Part shown: positions 24,831 to 33,645 of the stretch, piece by piece
Layout: every line of letters starts with the position of its first letter
Position numbering within the stretch: position 1 is the stretch's first letter
Source of the DNA: CAVURS01 sp963834425
Lineage (GTDB): Bacteria; Actinomycetota; Actinomycetes; Actinomycetales; CAVURS01
Assembly (NCBI GenBank): GCA_963834425.1
Contig: CAWIBR010000013.1
Span: forward strand, 1,116,001-1,180,000
Direction of reading: 5' to 3'
Length of the DNA stretch: 64,000 bases
The notes under the pieces: generated by a model
Database searches by the model: none
What the model was told of the DNA's origin: nothing
The model's input: the letters and a program-made list of their open reading frames with translations, nothing else
Program-made: the position numbers and the translations under genes

Positions 24831-26234
24831 ATGTCGGTGCAGCCCGATGACTTCGGGGTCCCATCCGAGCTGGTGGGCTGCGAGCCAGCGGGGACGCTGG
24901 GTGGAGGCCTGCGGGGTCGGGTGGTCCGTCCCGAGGACGATGGCTGGGACAACGCTCGCGCCGCGTGGAACCTTGCGGTCGACCAGCGCCCCGTGGTCGT
25001 GGCGGAGGTGGCCGACGCCTTCGACGTACAAGCCGTGATGCACTACGCGGCCCAACACGGTCTGCGAGTGGCGCCGCAGTCGACCGGTCACAACGCCTCG
25101 CCACTGGCCGACCTGAGTGATGCGATCCTCTTGCGAACCGGACGAATGCAGGCGGTCGAGGTGGATCCGGGCGGCCGCTCGGTGCGGGTCGAGGCAGGCG
25201 CGATCTGGCAGCAGGTCACCGAGGCGCTCGCTCCCCACGGTCTGACCGCCCTGGCGGGATCGGCACCGGACGTCGGCGTCGCGGGCTATGCCCTCGGTGG
25301 TGGCTACAGCTGGCTCGGGCGCCGCTACGGCCTGGCCAGCTCCTCGATCACGGCGGTCGAGCTCGTCACGGGCGATGGGACCTTCCACCGAGTCGATGCT
25401 GACACCGAGCCCGAGCTGTTCTGGGCGGTCCGCGGCGGGGGCGCCAACGTCGGCGTCGTCTGCGCGATGGAGCTCGAAGTCTTCCCGATCACCGATGTCT
25501 ATGCCGGGTCCCTGCTCTTCCCGCTCGCCCGGGCCGCCGAGATCCTCGCGGCGTACGAGGTGTGGACCCGGCACCTGGACGAGTCGGTCACCTCATGTAT
25601 CCGCCTCCTGCGGCTGCCTCCCCTGCCTGAACTGCCAGAACCGCTGCGTGGCAACGCTTTCGTCATGATCGACGGCGCCATCGATGCACCGGCCGAGGTG
25701 GCCGAGCGGTTGCTCGCCCCGCTGCGCGCCCTGGGGCCGGTGATGGATGCGTTCGGGACGATGCCGACCGGCCAGCTCGGATCGATCCACATGGATCCAC
25801 CCCAGCCGGTGCCCGGCGTCGGCGACGGGCTCTCGCTGGACGACCTGACGCCCGAGGCGATCGAGGTGTTGTTGCGGCACGCCGGTCCGGGTGTCGACAG
25901 TGCGTTGCTGGCCGTGGATCTGCGGCATGCCGGCGGAGCGCTGGGGCGCCCGGACCCGCGAGGCGGGGTGGTCGACCACCTGCCGGGGCGGTTCTTGCTC
26001 TACGCCGTTGGGATCGCCCCGACCGAGGCGGTCGGCCAGGTCGTGCGCGGCCAGGTGGCCGCGCTGGTGGCCGACCTGCAGCCGTGGGCTGCCGCTCGCG
26101 ACTACCTCAACTTCCGCGAGGTGCCGGTGCCGGCCGCGCGCATGTTCGACCCGCATGACCTGCAGTCGCTGCGCAGGCTGCGAGATGACCATGACCCGGC
26201 CCGGCTGTTGGTCGCCAGCCACTCGATCGACTGA
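24831..26234 (+). CDS. FAD-binding oxidoreductase (berberine-bridge / FAD-linked oxidase type)
   Basis: About 467 residues from the ATG at 24831. The FAD-binding PCMH domain is clear: DQRPVVVAEVADAFDVQAVM, APQSTGHNASPL, then VEAGAIWQQVTEAL and GSAPDVGVAGYALGGGYSWLGRRYG. The substrate domain and a C-terminal BBE-like segment (ARDYLNFREV near the end) follow. Such enzymes oxidise sugars, alcohols or alkaloid-like compounds with O2 or another acceptor. The conserved domain starts about residue 25, so the exact start is open; the frame is continuous with the DUF4265-like region upstream. Confidence 0.85.
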   Translation: MSVQPDDFGVPSELVGCEPAGTLGGGLRGRVVRPEDDGWDNARAAWNLAVDQRPVVVAEVADAFDVQAVMHYAAQHGLRVAPQSTGHNASPLADLSDAILLRTGRMQAVEVDPGGRSVRVEAGAIWQQVTEALAPHGLTALAGSAPDVGVAGYALGGGYSWLGRRYGLASSSITAVELVTGDGTFHRVDADTEPELFWAVRGGGANVGVVCAMELEVFPITDVYAGSLLFPLARAAEILAAYEVWTRHLDESVTSCIRLLRLPPLPELPEPLRGNAFVMIDGAIDAPAEVAERLLAPLRALGPVMDAFGTMPTGQLGSIHMDPPQPVPGVGDGLSLDDLTPEAIEVLLRHAGPGVDSALLAVDLRHAGGALGRPDPRGGVVDHLPGRFLLYAVGIAPTEAVGQVVRGQVAALVADLQPWAAARDYLNFREVPVPAARMFDPHDLQSLRRLRDDHDPARLLVASHSID

Positions 26235-26241
26235 TCGCGCC

Positions 26242-27355
26242 TTAGGCCTCAAGGGCCTGGGCGAGGTCGGCCCACAGATCCTGGACGTCCTCGATGCCGA
26301 CCGAGAAGCGGATCAGGTTGTCCGGCGTGCCGTTCGCGGCGTCGACCGGGTATTTCGCGCGACGCTCGATGAGCGACTCCACACCGCCCAGGCTGGTCGC
26401 GTTGGTGATCACCCTGACTCGCTCGCAGACCCGGTCGGCCGCATCCGCCCCGCCGGCAACCTCGAAGGAGATCATCGCGCCGAAGCCGTCCTGCAGGCGG
26501 GCTGCCCGCTCGTGTCCCGGGTCGTCAGCCAGCCCTGGGTAGCGGACCCGCGAGACCGCAGGGTGGGCGGCCAGCCGCGTCGCGAGGCCCATCGCATTGT
26601 CCTGCGCGCGCTCCATCCGCAGGGCCAGGGTGCGCACCCCGCGCAGGGCCAGGTAGCTCTCCAGAGCACCGGGCAGCGCCCCGGTCAGATCGCGCCGGCC
26701 GCGCAGCCGGGCCCGCAGCTCCGGCTGGTCGGTCACCAGCGCGCCCATCAGCAGGTCGGAGTGGCCGGCGAGGTACTTCGTGGCCGAATGCATGACGACG
26801 TCGGCGCCGTGCTCCAGCGGGCGCAGCACCATCGGCGAGTTCCAGGTCGAGTCCACGCACACGAGCGCGTCCTGCTCGTGGGCGGCCGCGGTGAGCGCTG
26901 GCAGGTCGGCCACCCCCACCAGCGGGTTGGTCGGCGTCTCGATCCAGAGCAGGTCGGCCCCGGGCAGCGCCTGCAGCACGTCCTCGGTGTCGGTGATGTC
27001 GACCCGGCGTACCGAGAGACGGCGCTAGTCGTTCTTGTTCCGCGAAGATCGTGCTGGTGGCCGAGTAGACGTTCTGCGGGACGACGGCGACGCCGCCGAC
27101 CGCCATCCCCTCGACGATGGCCGCGGTCGCTGCCATGCCGGAGGAGAACGCCACCGCGTCTCCGCCCTCGAGGGCGCCCACGGCCGCCTCGAAGGCCCGG
27201 ATGGTGTCACTGCTGCTGTGCCGCAGATAGTTCGCGGCGTCATCTCCGGCGTGGAAGGTCGCCGAGAGCACGATCGGCGCGTTGATCGGTGCGCCGGGAT
27301 GCGGCTCGGGGCGACCGGCGGACACGGCGAGAGTGGACCGGCTCAGCTCAGGCAT
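26242..27355 (-). CDS. cystathionine gamma-synthase/lyase-like PLP enzyme (frame broken once)
   Basis: Cys/Met metabolism PLP-dependent enzyme, about 370 residues once corrected. The first part (27355 to about 27035) holds STLAVSAGRPEPHPGAPIN and AFSSGMAATAAIVEGM. The second part gives WIETPTNPLVGVADL, the PLP lysine in HSATKYLAGHSDL, and ATSLGGVESLIERRA. One extra base between about 26995 and 27035 separates them (1,114 nt total). It probably handles cystathionine or O-acylhomoserine, but specificity is not readable. A TAGCGT hexamer lies 6 nt before the ATG. It ends 7 nt from the convergent FAD oxidase. Confidence 0.85.
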
Positions 27356-27361
27356 GGCCGG

Positions 27362-27367
27362 ACGCTA
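27362..27367 (-). promoter_or_regulatory. leaderless -10 box for the PLP enzyme
   Basis: TAGCGT on the minus strand, 6 nt before the ATG at 27355. Confidence 0.45.
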
Positions 27368-27380
27368 CCGGCCGGACACC

Positions 27381-27386
27381 TAGGGT
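27381..27386 (+). promoter_or_regulatory. leaderless -10 box for the DUF3054 gene
   Basis: TAGGGT, 6 nt before GTG 27393. Confidence 0.5.
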
Positions 27387-27392
27387 CGGGTC

Positions 27393-27761
27393 GTGCCCCT
27401 CGTGCCGTTCGTCGCCGACCTCGTCGCCGTGGTCATCTTCGCTGCCATCGGTCGGCACACCCACTCCGAGTCGGACGGTGCTCGTGGGCTGCTGATGACG
27501 GTCTGGCCGTTCGCGGTCGGCGTCCTCGCCGGATGGTGCGTGTCCCTGGCCTGGCGGCGCCGGGTGCCCTGGTCGGTCCGCGACGGAGTCCCGGTGTGGA
27601 TCAGCACGGTCGCCGTGGGCATGGTGCTGCGTCACCTCAGCGGCCGGGGTACGCCGCTCTCGTTTGTCGTCGTCGCGACGGTCTTCCTCGGGTTGTTCCT
27701 GCTCGGTTGGCGCGCGGCGTACCGGCTGGTCTCGCGTCGGGTTCAGAGCAAGAGCGGCTGA
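27393..27761 (+). CDS. DUF3054 family membrane protein
   Basis: A 122-residue protein with four predicted membrane helices (VADLVAVVIFAAIGR, TVWPFAVGVLAGWCVSLAW, VPVWISTVAVGMVLRHLSG, FVVVATVFLGLFLLGW), matching DUF3054, whose function is unknown. The motif GRHTHSESDG in the first loop is typical of the family. It is divergent from the PLP enzyme and ends 7 nt from the arc stop. Confidence 0.85.
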   Translation: MPLVPFVADLVAVVIFAAIGRHTHSESDGARGLLMTVWPFAVGVLAGWCVSLAWRRRVPWSVRDGVPVWISTVAVGMVLRHLSGRGTPLSFVVVATVFLGLFLLGWRAAYRLVSRRVQSKSG

Positions 27762-27768
27762 GGACGTT

Positions 27769-29445
27769 TTAGAGGTACTGGCCGGTGTTGGCGACGGTGT
27801 CGATCGACCGGCCGGGCTCCGTGCCGGCCTTGCCGGTGATGAGCGTGCGGATGTAGACGATCCGCTCGCCCTTCTTGCCGGAGATCCGGGCCCAGTCGTC
27901 CGGGTTGGTCGTGTTGGGCAGGTCCTCGTTCTCCTTGAACTCGTCCAGGCACGAGGTGAGCAGGTGCTCGACCCGGATGCCGCGCTGGCCGGTCGTCAGG
28001 AGGTCCTTGATCGCCATCTTCTTGGCCCGGTCGACGATGTTCTGGATCATCGCGCCCGAGTTGAAGTCCTTGAAGTAGAGCGTCTCCTTGTCGCCGTTGG
28101 CGTAGGTGACCTCGAGGAACCGGTTCTCGTCGGTCTCGGAGTACATCCGCTCGACGACGGCGTCGATCATCGCGTCGACCGTGCGGTCCGGTGAGCCTTC
28201 GTGAGCCTCGACGTCGCTCTGGTGCAACGGCAGGTCGGCCGTGAGGTACTTGCTGAAGATGTCGCGCGCGCTCTCGGCGTCGGGGCGCTCGATCTTGATC
28301 TTCACGTCCAGCCGGCCGGGCCGCAGGATGGCCGGGTCGATCATGTCCTCGCGGTTGGACGCACCGATGACGATGACGTTCTCCAGCCGCTCCACGCCGT
28401 CGATCTCGCTCAGCAGCTGGGGCACGATCGTGGTCTCCACGTCGGAGCTCACGCCCGAGCCGCGGGTCCGGAAGAGCGACTCCATCTCGTCGAAGAAGAC
28501 GACCACCGGCGTGCCGTCGCTGGCCTTCTCGCGCGCCCGCTGGAAGATCAGCCGGATGTGCCGCTCGGTCTCGCCGACGTACTTGTTGAGCAGCTCCGGG
28601 CCCTTGATGTTGAGGAAGTAGGACTTGCCCAGCGGCTGGCCGGTCATCTCGGCCACCTTGGCGGCCAGCGATGCGGCCACCGCCTTGGCGATCAGCGTCT
28701 TGCCACATCCGGGCGGCCCGTAGAGCAGCACGCCCTTGGGCGGGCGCAGCTGGTGCTCCTTGAACAGGTCCGGGTGCAGGTAGGGCAGCTCGATGGCGTC
28801 CCGGATCTGCTCGATCTGGCCGGCCAGGCCGCCGATGTCGGCGTAGTCGATCTCGGGCACTTCCTCGAGGACCAGGTCCTCGACCTCGGCCTTGGGGATG
28901 CGCTCGTAGACGAACGACGCGCGGGGGTCGAGCAGCAGCGCGTCGCCGGCGCGGACCGGGGTGTCGTTGAGGGACTCGGCCAGGCGGGCCACCCGCTCCT
29001 CGTCGGCGTGACCGACGACGAGTGCGCGGTCGGAGCCGAGCAGCTCCTTGAGGGTCACGATCTCGCCCACGCGCTCGTAGCCGCGTGCGGCGACGACGTT
29101 CATCGCCTCGTTGAGCATGACCTCCTGGCCGGGGTGCAAGGCGTCATCGCCGATGCTCGGGCTGATCGCGACCCGCATCTTGCGGCCGGCCGTCAGGACA
29201 TCGACGGTGCCGTCGTCGTACGCCTCGAGCACCGTGCCGTAGCCGGACGGCGGCTGAGCGAGCCGGTCGACCTCGGCCTTGAGCGTGACGATCTGGTCGC
29301 GGGCGTCCTTCAGGGTGCGCACCAGGCGCTCGTTCTGCGCGGTTACGGACGCCAAGCTGGACTGAATGTGGGCCAGCCGGTCCTCGAGGTTGCGCAGCCG
29401 CGCGGCCTCAGCATCGGCACGCTGGCCATCGCCGTCGTTCGCCAT
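27769..29445 (-). CDS. arc: proteasome-associated AAA ATPase (ARC/Mpa)
   Basis: A 558-residue hexameric unfoldase. An N-terminal coiled coil (about residues 15-65), which captures Pup, is followed by two OB folds (about 70-190). The AAA domain carries Walker A GPPGCGKT at 243-250 and Walker B FFDEME. The protein ends in GQYL, the C-terminal motif that docks into the PrcA ring. The ATG at 29445 has a GAGGAGG site about 8 nt upstream; longer starts (29463, 29559) are less likely. A TAGGGT 28 nt upstream would give a short leader. The 3' end of trmI overlaps its first 100 nt. Confidence 0.95.
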   Translation of the reverse strand: MANDGDGQRADAEAARLRNLEDRLAHIQSSLASVTAQNERLVRTLKDARDQIVTLKAEVDRLAQPPSGYGTVLEAYDDGTVDVLTAGRKMRVAISPSIGDDALHPGQEVMLNEAMNVVAARGYERVGEIVTLKELLGSDRALVVGHADEERVARLAESLNDTPVRAGDALLLDPRASFVYERIPKAEVEDLVLEEVPEIDYADIGGLAGQIEQIRDAIELPYLHPDLFKEHQLRPPKGVLLYGPPGCGKTLIAKAVAASLAAKVAEMTGQPLGKSYFLNIKGPELLNKYVGETERHIRLIFQRAREKASDGTPVVVFFDEMESLFRTRGSGVSSDVETTIVPQLLSEIDGVERLENVIVIGASNREDMIDPAILRPGRLDVKIKIERPDAESARDIFSKYLTADLPLHQSDVEAHEGSPDRTVDAMIDAVVERMYSETDENRFLEVTYANGDKETLYFKDFNSGAMIQNIVDRAKKMAIKDLLTTGQRGIRVEHLLTSCLDEFKENEDLPNTTNPDDWARISGKKGERIVYIRTLITGKAGTEPGRSIDTVANTGQYL

Positions 29446-30515
29446 GCCAGACACCTCCTCCATCGGCACATCGACCCTAACCCGATCCGGGCTCGGTCGG
29501 AGCCCCCGCCGCGCGAACCCGGCGACGAAGTGTCCGTTCCGAGATCTGCCGCTCCCCATAGTCGCTCGGCTGGCGCCTGATCGGCGCCCGGATCCGGGTC
29601 CGGCTCCGAGTCCTCAGTCGCATACGCCCCCTTTGCCGGGCGTCGGCGGCGCAACGGCGGCGCGACGTCGGGAGCCATCCGCCGTGCGGTGACCAGGAAG
29701 CCGGTGTGCCCGACCATCCGGTGCTGCGGGCGCACCGCCAGGCCTTCGAGATGCCAGCCCCGCACCAGCGACTCCCAGGCCTGCGGCTCGGTGTAGGCCC
29801 CGTTGCCGCGGGCGGCCTCGGCAACCCGCGAGAGCTGGGTGGCCGTGGCGACGTAACAGATGAGGACGCCGCCGGGCGCCAGCACCCGGGCCACCGCGTC
29901 CAGGCACTCCCAGGGGGCGAGCATGTCCAGGACGACCCGATCGACACTGCCCTCGGCGACGTCGGCATCGAGCACCTCGACCAGGTCGCCGACGGTGAGC
30001 TGCCAGGCCGGATGCGGTCCCCCGAAGAAGTCCTCGACGTTGGCCCGGGCGATCGCGGCGAACTCCGCCCGCCGCTCGACCGACCGCAGCGACCCCTGGT
30101 CGCCGACCGCGCGCAGCAACGACATGGTCAGCGCGCCCGACCCCACGCCGGCCTCGACCACGACCGCTCCCGGATAGATGTCGCCCATCGCGACCACCTG
30201 CCCGGCGTCCTTGGGATAGACCACAGCGGCGCCGCGCGGCATGGACAGCACGTAGTCGGCGAGCAGCGGCCGGAGCGCGAGGTAGTCGATCCCATTGGTC
30301 GTCGTGACCACCGAACCCTCGGGCGCCCCGATGAGCTGCGCGTGCTCGAGGATCCCGCGGTGGGTGTGGAACTGCTTGCCCTCGGTCAGCGTGATCGTGT
30401 GCAGCCGGCCCTTGGGATCGGTGAGCTGCACGCGGTCGCCGACGACGAACGGCCCGCGACGGCGTTCAGCACCGGTCGCCCCGCCTGTCCGTTCGTCCTC
30501 ATCGGCCTGGCCCAT
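29343..30515 (-). CDS. trmI: tRNA (adenine-58-N1)-methyltransferase TrmI
   Basis: Class I SAM methyltransferase. The N-terminal beta domain (GDRVQLTDPKGRLHTITL) and the catalytic domain with KDAGQVVAMGDIYPGAVVVEAGVGSGALT are diagnostic of TrmI, which makes m1A58 in tRNA as a homotetramer. The frame is 390 codons, but the last ~90 are unlike the family and overlap arc by 103 nt. A single extra base around 29550-29620 would instead end the gene at 29477, clear of arc. The true 3' end is therefore uncertain. TAGACT lies 6 nt before the ATG. The trmI-arc pair is conserved in actinobacteria. Confidence 0.88.
   Translation of the reverse strand: MGQADEDERTGGATGAERRRGPFVVGDRVQLTDPKGRLHTITLTEGKQFHTHRGILEHAQLIGAPEGSVVTTTNGIDYLALRPLLADYVLSMPRGAAVVYPKDAGQVVAMGDIYPGAVVVEAGVGSGALTMSLLRAVGDQGSLRSVERRAEFAAIARANVEDFFGGPHPAWQLTVGDLVEVLDADVAEGSVDRVVLDMLAPWECLDAVARVLAPGGVLICYVATATQLSRVAEAARGNGAYTEPQAWESLVRGWHLEGLAVRPQHRMVGHTGFLVTARRMAPDVAPPLRRRRPAKGAYATEDSEPDPDPGADQAPAERLWGAADLGTDTSSPGSRGGGSDRARIGLGSMCRWRRCLAWRTTAMASVPMLRPRGCATSRTGWPTFSPAWRP
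29474..29479 (-). promoter_or_regulatory. probable -10 box for arc, with short leader
   Basis: TAGGGT on the minus strand, 28 nt before the ATG at 29445, with the GAGGAGG ribosome-binding site between. Confidence 0.4.
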
Positions 30516-30521
30516 GGCCGG

Positions 30522-30527
30522 AGTCTA
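30522..30527 (-). promoter_or_regulatory. leaderless -10 box for trmI
   Basis: TAGACT on the minus strand, 6 nt before the ATG at 30515. It overlaps the end of the upstream protease gene. Confidence 0.45.
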
Positions 30528-31649
30528 GGAGCGCGACCGGGCGCCCATCGCCGCGACCAGGTCTCGCCCGGCCACCAGACCGACCCGGCCCTGGTCGTCG
30601 ACCAGCGCGTAGGTGGGCGTCGCCGGTGTCTGGGACAGCACCTGCAGCAGGATCTCGCCGCTGGTCGCGGCCGGCAGCACGGCGTACGGCGGGAGGGCAT
30701 GCATCAGGGACTGGACCTCGGTCTGCGGGTGTCCGGTCGAGATCACCTGCTCGACCGCGTCGAGGGTGACCAGGCCGAACGGCACGCCGTTGGGGTCGAG
30801 CACGACGATGTCGCTGACCTGCTGCCGGGTCGCGAGGTCCTGCACTTCGGCCAGCGTCCAGGTGGCCTGGACGGGAACGGCGGGACGGGCCAGCCGGCGC
30901 GCGTCGAGCCGGCCCGCCCGGCGTCGCATGCCACCCCAGTGCAAGGCCTGAGAGGCGCCCGTCCAGAGCAGGCCCGCGATCAGGGCGGACCAGATCAGCA
31001 GCGTGGCGTCCGGTGCGCCGTCGCGGTAGATCGGCAGCAGCACCCCGAAGAAGAGGACCCCGATCGCTACGACTCGCCCACACCACCCGGCCACCAGCGT
31101 GCCCACCGAGCGCTGCCCGGACACGCCCCAGACGAGCGACTCGACGACCCGGCCGCCGTCCAGCGGCAGACCCGGCAACAGGTTGAAGACCGCCAACAGC
31201 AGGTTGGAGAGGAAGAGCGCGTTACCCAGGAGGTCGATCACGCCTCCGTCGGCCTGGTGCCGGACGGCCAGGCCGACAGCCGCGAAGACGAAGTTGGCGG
31301 CTGGTCCTCCGCAAGAGACCACCGCGCTCGGCAATGGACGGTTGGCCTCGGAGGCGAACTGGGTGTGGCCGCCCCAGACGTCGGCGACGATCACGGTCAC
31401 CGGCAGCCCGTAGGCCTTGGCCAGGATGGCGTGGGCCAGCTCGTGGACGAGGACGGAGACGAGCAGCAACAGGGCGTACGTCGCGGCGACGAGGTAGTCC
31501 TGCCCCCGACTGAGCTCGGGAAGGTAGTCCTGCACCGAGGGGCCGAAGGTGAACATGACGAACAGCGCGATGAGGAACCACGAGGGCGACAGGATGACCG
31601 GAGCACCGACAAAGGTGCCCAGCCTGATCCCGCCGCGCGGCGTGTCCAT
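30525..31649 (-). CDS. site-2 protease family zinc metalloprotease with CBS domains
   Basis: A 374-residue membrane protein. Membrane helices carry the zinc motif HELAH (VSVLVHELAHAI) and the third-ligand motif NLLPGLPLDGGR. About residues 240-370 form a pair of CBS domains (ATRQQVSDIVVLD; TPTYALVDDQGRVGLVAGRD). It should cleave a substrate inside the membrane, with CBS domains sensing nucleotides. The -10 box TAGGCT stands 6 nt before the ATG. It shares a short intergenic space with the divergent RecB-like gene and precedes trmI, as in related genomes. Confidence 0.92.
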   Translation of the reverse strand: MDTPRGGIRLGTFVGAPVILSPSWFLIALFVMFTFGPSVQDYLPELSRGQDYLVAATYALLLLVSVLVHELAHAILAKAYGLPVTVIVADVWGGHTQFASEANRPLPSAVVSCGGPAANFVFAAVGLAVRHQADGGVIDLLGNALFLSNLLLAVFNLLPGLPLDGGRVVESLVWGVSGQRSVGTLVAGWCGRVVAIGVLFFGVLLPIYRDGAPDATLLIWSALIAGLLWTGASQALHWGGMRRRAGRLDARRLARPAVPVQATWTLAEVQDLATRQQVSDIVVLDPNGVPFGLVTLDAVEQVISTGHPQTEVQSLMHALPPYAVLPAATSGEILLQVLSQTPATPTYALVDDQGRVGLVAGRDLVAAMGARSRS

Positions 31650-31655
31650 CCGGCA

Positions 31656-31661
31656 AGCCTA
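31656..31661 (-). promoter_or_regulatory. leaderless -10 box for the site-2 protease gene
   Basis: TAGGCT on the minus strand, 6 nt before the ATG at 31649. Confidence 0.5.
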
Positions 31662-31684
31662 GGGGCGCTGTCGCACCGGCGGCT

Positions 31685-31690
31685 TACAGT
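31685..31690 (+). promoter_or_regulatory. leaderless -10 box for the RecB-like gene
   Basis: TACAGT, 7 nt before the ATG at 31698. Confidence 0.5.
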
Positions 31691-31697
31691 GCGAGGC

Positions 31698-32612
31698 ATG
31701 GTCAGTTCGGCGCTATCCCCCGCAACGGTCGACGCCGTCCCCGGTGGCGTGACTTCGGGCGGTGTGCGGGCGGCACTCTCGCCCAGCCGGGCCTCGGACT
31801 TCATGCAGTGCCCGCTGCTCTACCGGTTCCGGGTGGTCGACCGCCTGCCGCAGGCGCCGAGCTCGGCGGCCGCGCGGGGCACGCTCGTCCACGCCGTGTT
31901 GGAGCGGCTCTTCGACCTGCCGGCCGACCAACGGACCTACGACGCGGCCCGCGAGCTGCTGCAGCCCCAGTGGGAGCAGCTGCTGGCCGACGAGCCGGAG
32001 CTGGCGACGCTCTTCCCCGAGGACGAAGGCGTGGCGCTGGCTGGCTGGCTGGGCGACGCCGAGCGCCTGTTGACGACCTGGTTCAACCTCGAGGACCCGA
32101 CCCGGCTGGAGCCGGCCGAGCGCGAGCTCTACGTCGAGACCGCGCTCGACGACGGCCTGGTCCTGCGCGGTTACGTCGACCGGCTCGATGTCGCTCCGGA
32201 CGGGCAGCTGCGGGTCGTCGATTACAAGACGGGTCGGTCGCCGAGCGAGCTGTTCGAGGCCAAGGCGCTGTTCCAGATGCGGTTCTACGCCCTCGTGCTG
32301 TGGAAGCTGCGCGGTGTCGTCCCGGCCATGCTGCAGCTGGTCTACCTCGGCAACGGCGAGGTCGTGCGCTACTCACCGGACGAGCACGAGCTGGCGGCGA
32401 CCGAGCGGAAGGTCCGCGCCCTGTGGGCGGCGATCGCCCGGGCGGCCGAGACCGGTGACTGGCGGCCGTCCAAGAGCCGGCTCTGCGACTGGTGCGACTT
32501 CCAGTCGCTCTGCCCGGAGTGGGGCGGCACTCCCCCGCCGCTGCCCGAGCACGCCGCCGAGCTGGCCGTCGACCCGGTGATGACCGCGGCCGTCAGCCCC
32601 GCCGAGGAGTAG
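31698..32612 (+). CDS. RecB-family exonuclease (PD-(D/E)XK, Cas4-like fold)
   Basis: A 304-residue single-domain nuclease. SRASDFMQCPLLYRFRVVDR opens the fold, ARGTLVHAVLERLF gives the conserved His, and the catalytic core is GYVDRLD then VVDYKTG. Near the end C..CDWCDFQSLC gives cysteines that, with Cys in the N-terminal part, fit an iron-sulfur cluster as in AddB/Cas4 nucleases. It probably processes DNA ends in repair. It stands alone, with no helicase partner beside it. The start follows a leaderless -10 box. Confidence 0.88.
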   Translation: MVSSALSPATVDAVPGGVTSGGVRAALSPSRASDFMQCPLLYRFRVVDRLPQAPSSAAARGTLVHAVLERLFDLPADQRTYDAARELLQPQWEQLLADEPELATLFPEDEGVALAGWLGDAERLLTTWFNLEDPTRLEPAERELYVETALDDGLVLRGYVDRLDVAPDGQLRVVDYKTGRSPSELFEAKALFQMRFYALVLWKLRGVVPAMLQLVYLGNGEVVRYSPDEHELAATERKVRALWAAIARAAETGDWRPSKSRLCDWCDFQSLCPEWGGTPPPLPEHAAELAVDPVMTAAVSPAEE

Positions 32613-32627
32613 CCGGCGCCGCGGGCG

Positions 32628-33534
32628 TCACCCTGGACTGACAGCGGCCGCGATGGCTCGCGCGTGCCGGATGTCCGTGCCGCAGCAGCCCGCCGACCAG
32701 GGTGATCCCTGGGTGCTCACGAACCAGTTGGGCCACCTGAGCTCCGAGTTCGCCGGGGTCGCCGTCGTCCAGATCCGGCGCTTCGTCCAACTCAGCGTGA
32801 CTTCGCCGGGATGCGTTGGGCCGCAACCCGATCAGCCGATCGACCCATTCACCCGGCCGAGCCAGAGCTGGAGCGATGTGATCCGGGTGCGCGCAGTTGA
32901 CGACGAAACCGGCCGTCGAGGCATCGGTGCGCTGGTCGACCTCGGCGATCGCGTCGGCCAGCTGCGTCCCGTCGGGCAGTCGGCCATCGGTCTCGACGGT
33001 GAAGCCGATCATCATCGGTAAGCCCAGATCCGTTGCGGCCTGGGCGATTCCGACGGCCTCGTCGACATAGCCGAGAGTCAGGACACAGGCGCGATCGGCT
33101 CCAGCCGCGACGAAGCTGCGCAGCTGCGGCGTGTGGTACGTGCGGGCCTCCGGTGCGGTCATCACGAGGGTCGGCTGGTAACCGTCGCTGCGGGGGCCGA
33201 GGGTTCCCCCGACCAGCACCGGCCGGTCGCTAGCGTCGAGGTCGGCCCGGATCTCCTGCAGCATCCCGATCAGGTCGACGTTGACCCGGTCCAATCCGGC
33301 GGCGTCGTAGCCCAGCTGGTCGCCCCAGTCGCTCGACGCACGCCAGGTCGCCGCATCGAGACTGACGCCCAGGCCGTGCTGCACCGCCGTCGCGGCGTGC
33401 TCCCGATGCCAACCTTCGAGCAGCTCACGACCCCGCGGATCGTCAGCGAGGACGAAGGCCGCGAACAGCGGGAGGTCGACGTCCTGATGAAAGATCAGGT
33501 CGGTCTCGATGCCCGTGTCGGTGAGCAGCAGCAC
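32628..33534 (-). CDS. mmuM: homocysteine S-methyltransferase (frame broken once near the zinc site)
   Basis: About 301 residues. TDTGIETDLIF at the start, VGGTLGPRSDGY, and FVVNCAHPDH (first zinc Cys) match homocysteine methyltransferases such as MmuM, which make methionine from S-methylmethionine or S-adenosylmethionine. The second zinc motif GGCCGTDIRHARAI is present only in the next frame: one extra G near 32690 breaks it. With that base removed, the protein ends normally at 32628. Start: GTG 33534, preceded by CACACT at 6 nt; a weak site. It is convergent with the RecB-like gene. Confidence 0.85.
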
Positions 33535-33645
33535 CCCACCAGTGTGCCTGGGGCCGCTCGTCGTACATTCACGGGACGAGCCTGGTCGTGGACGGCGGTG
33601 CGTTGACCACGCGCCTCTGGCCACCTCCGGCGTGAGGAGGTGCTC

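Noticed and set aside
24847..25038. ATGA-coupled start of the FAD oxidase in another frame
   Set aside because: The frame gives a Trp/Arg/Ser-rich 63-residue product with no FAD motif; the oxidase domain is in the frame used here.
27393..27635. Minus-strand small frames opposite DUF3054
   Set aside because: They are antisense to a clear four-helix family member and have no start signal.
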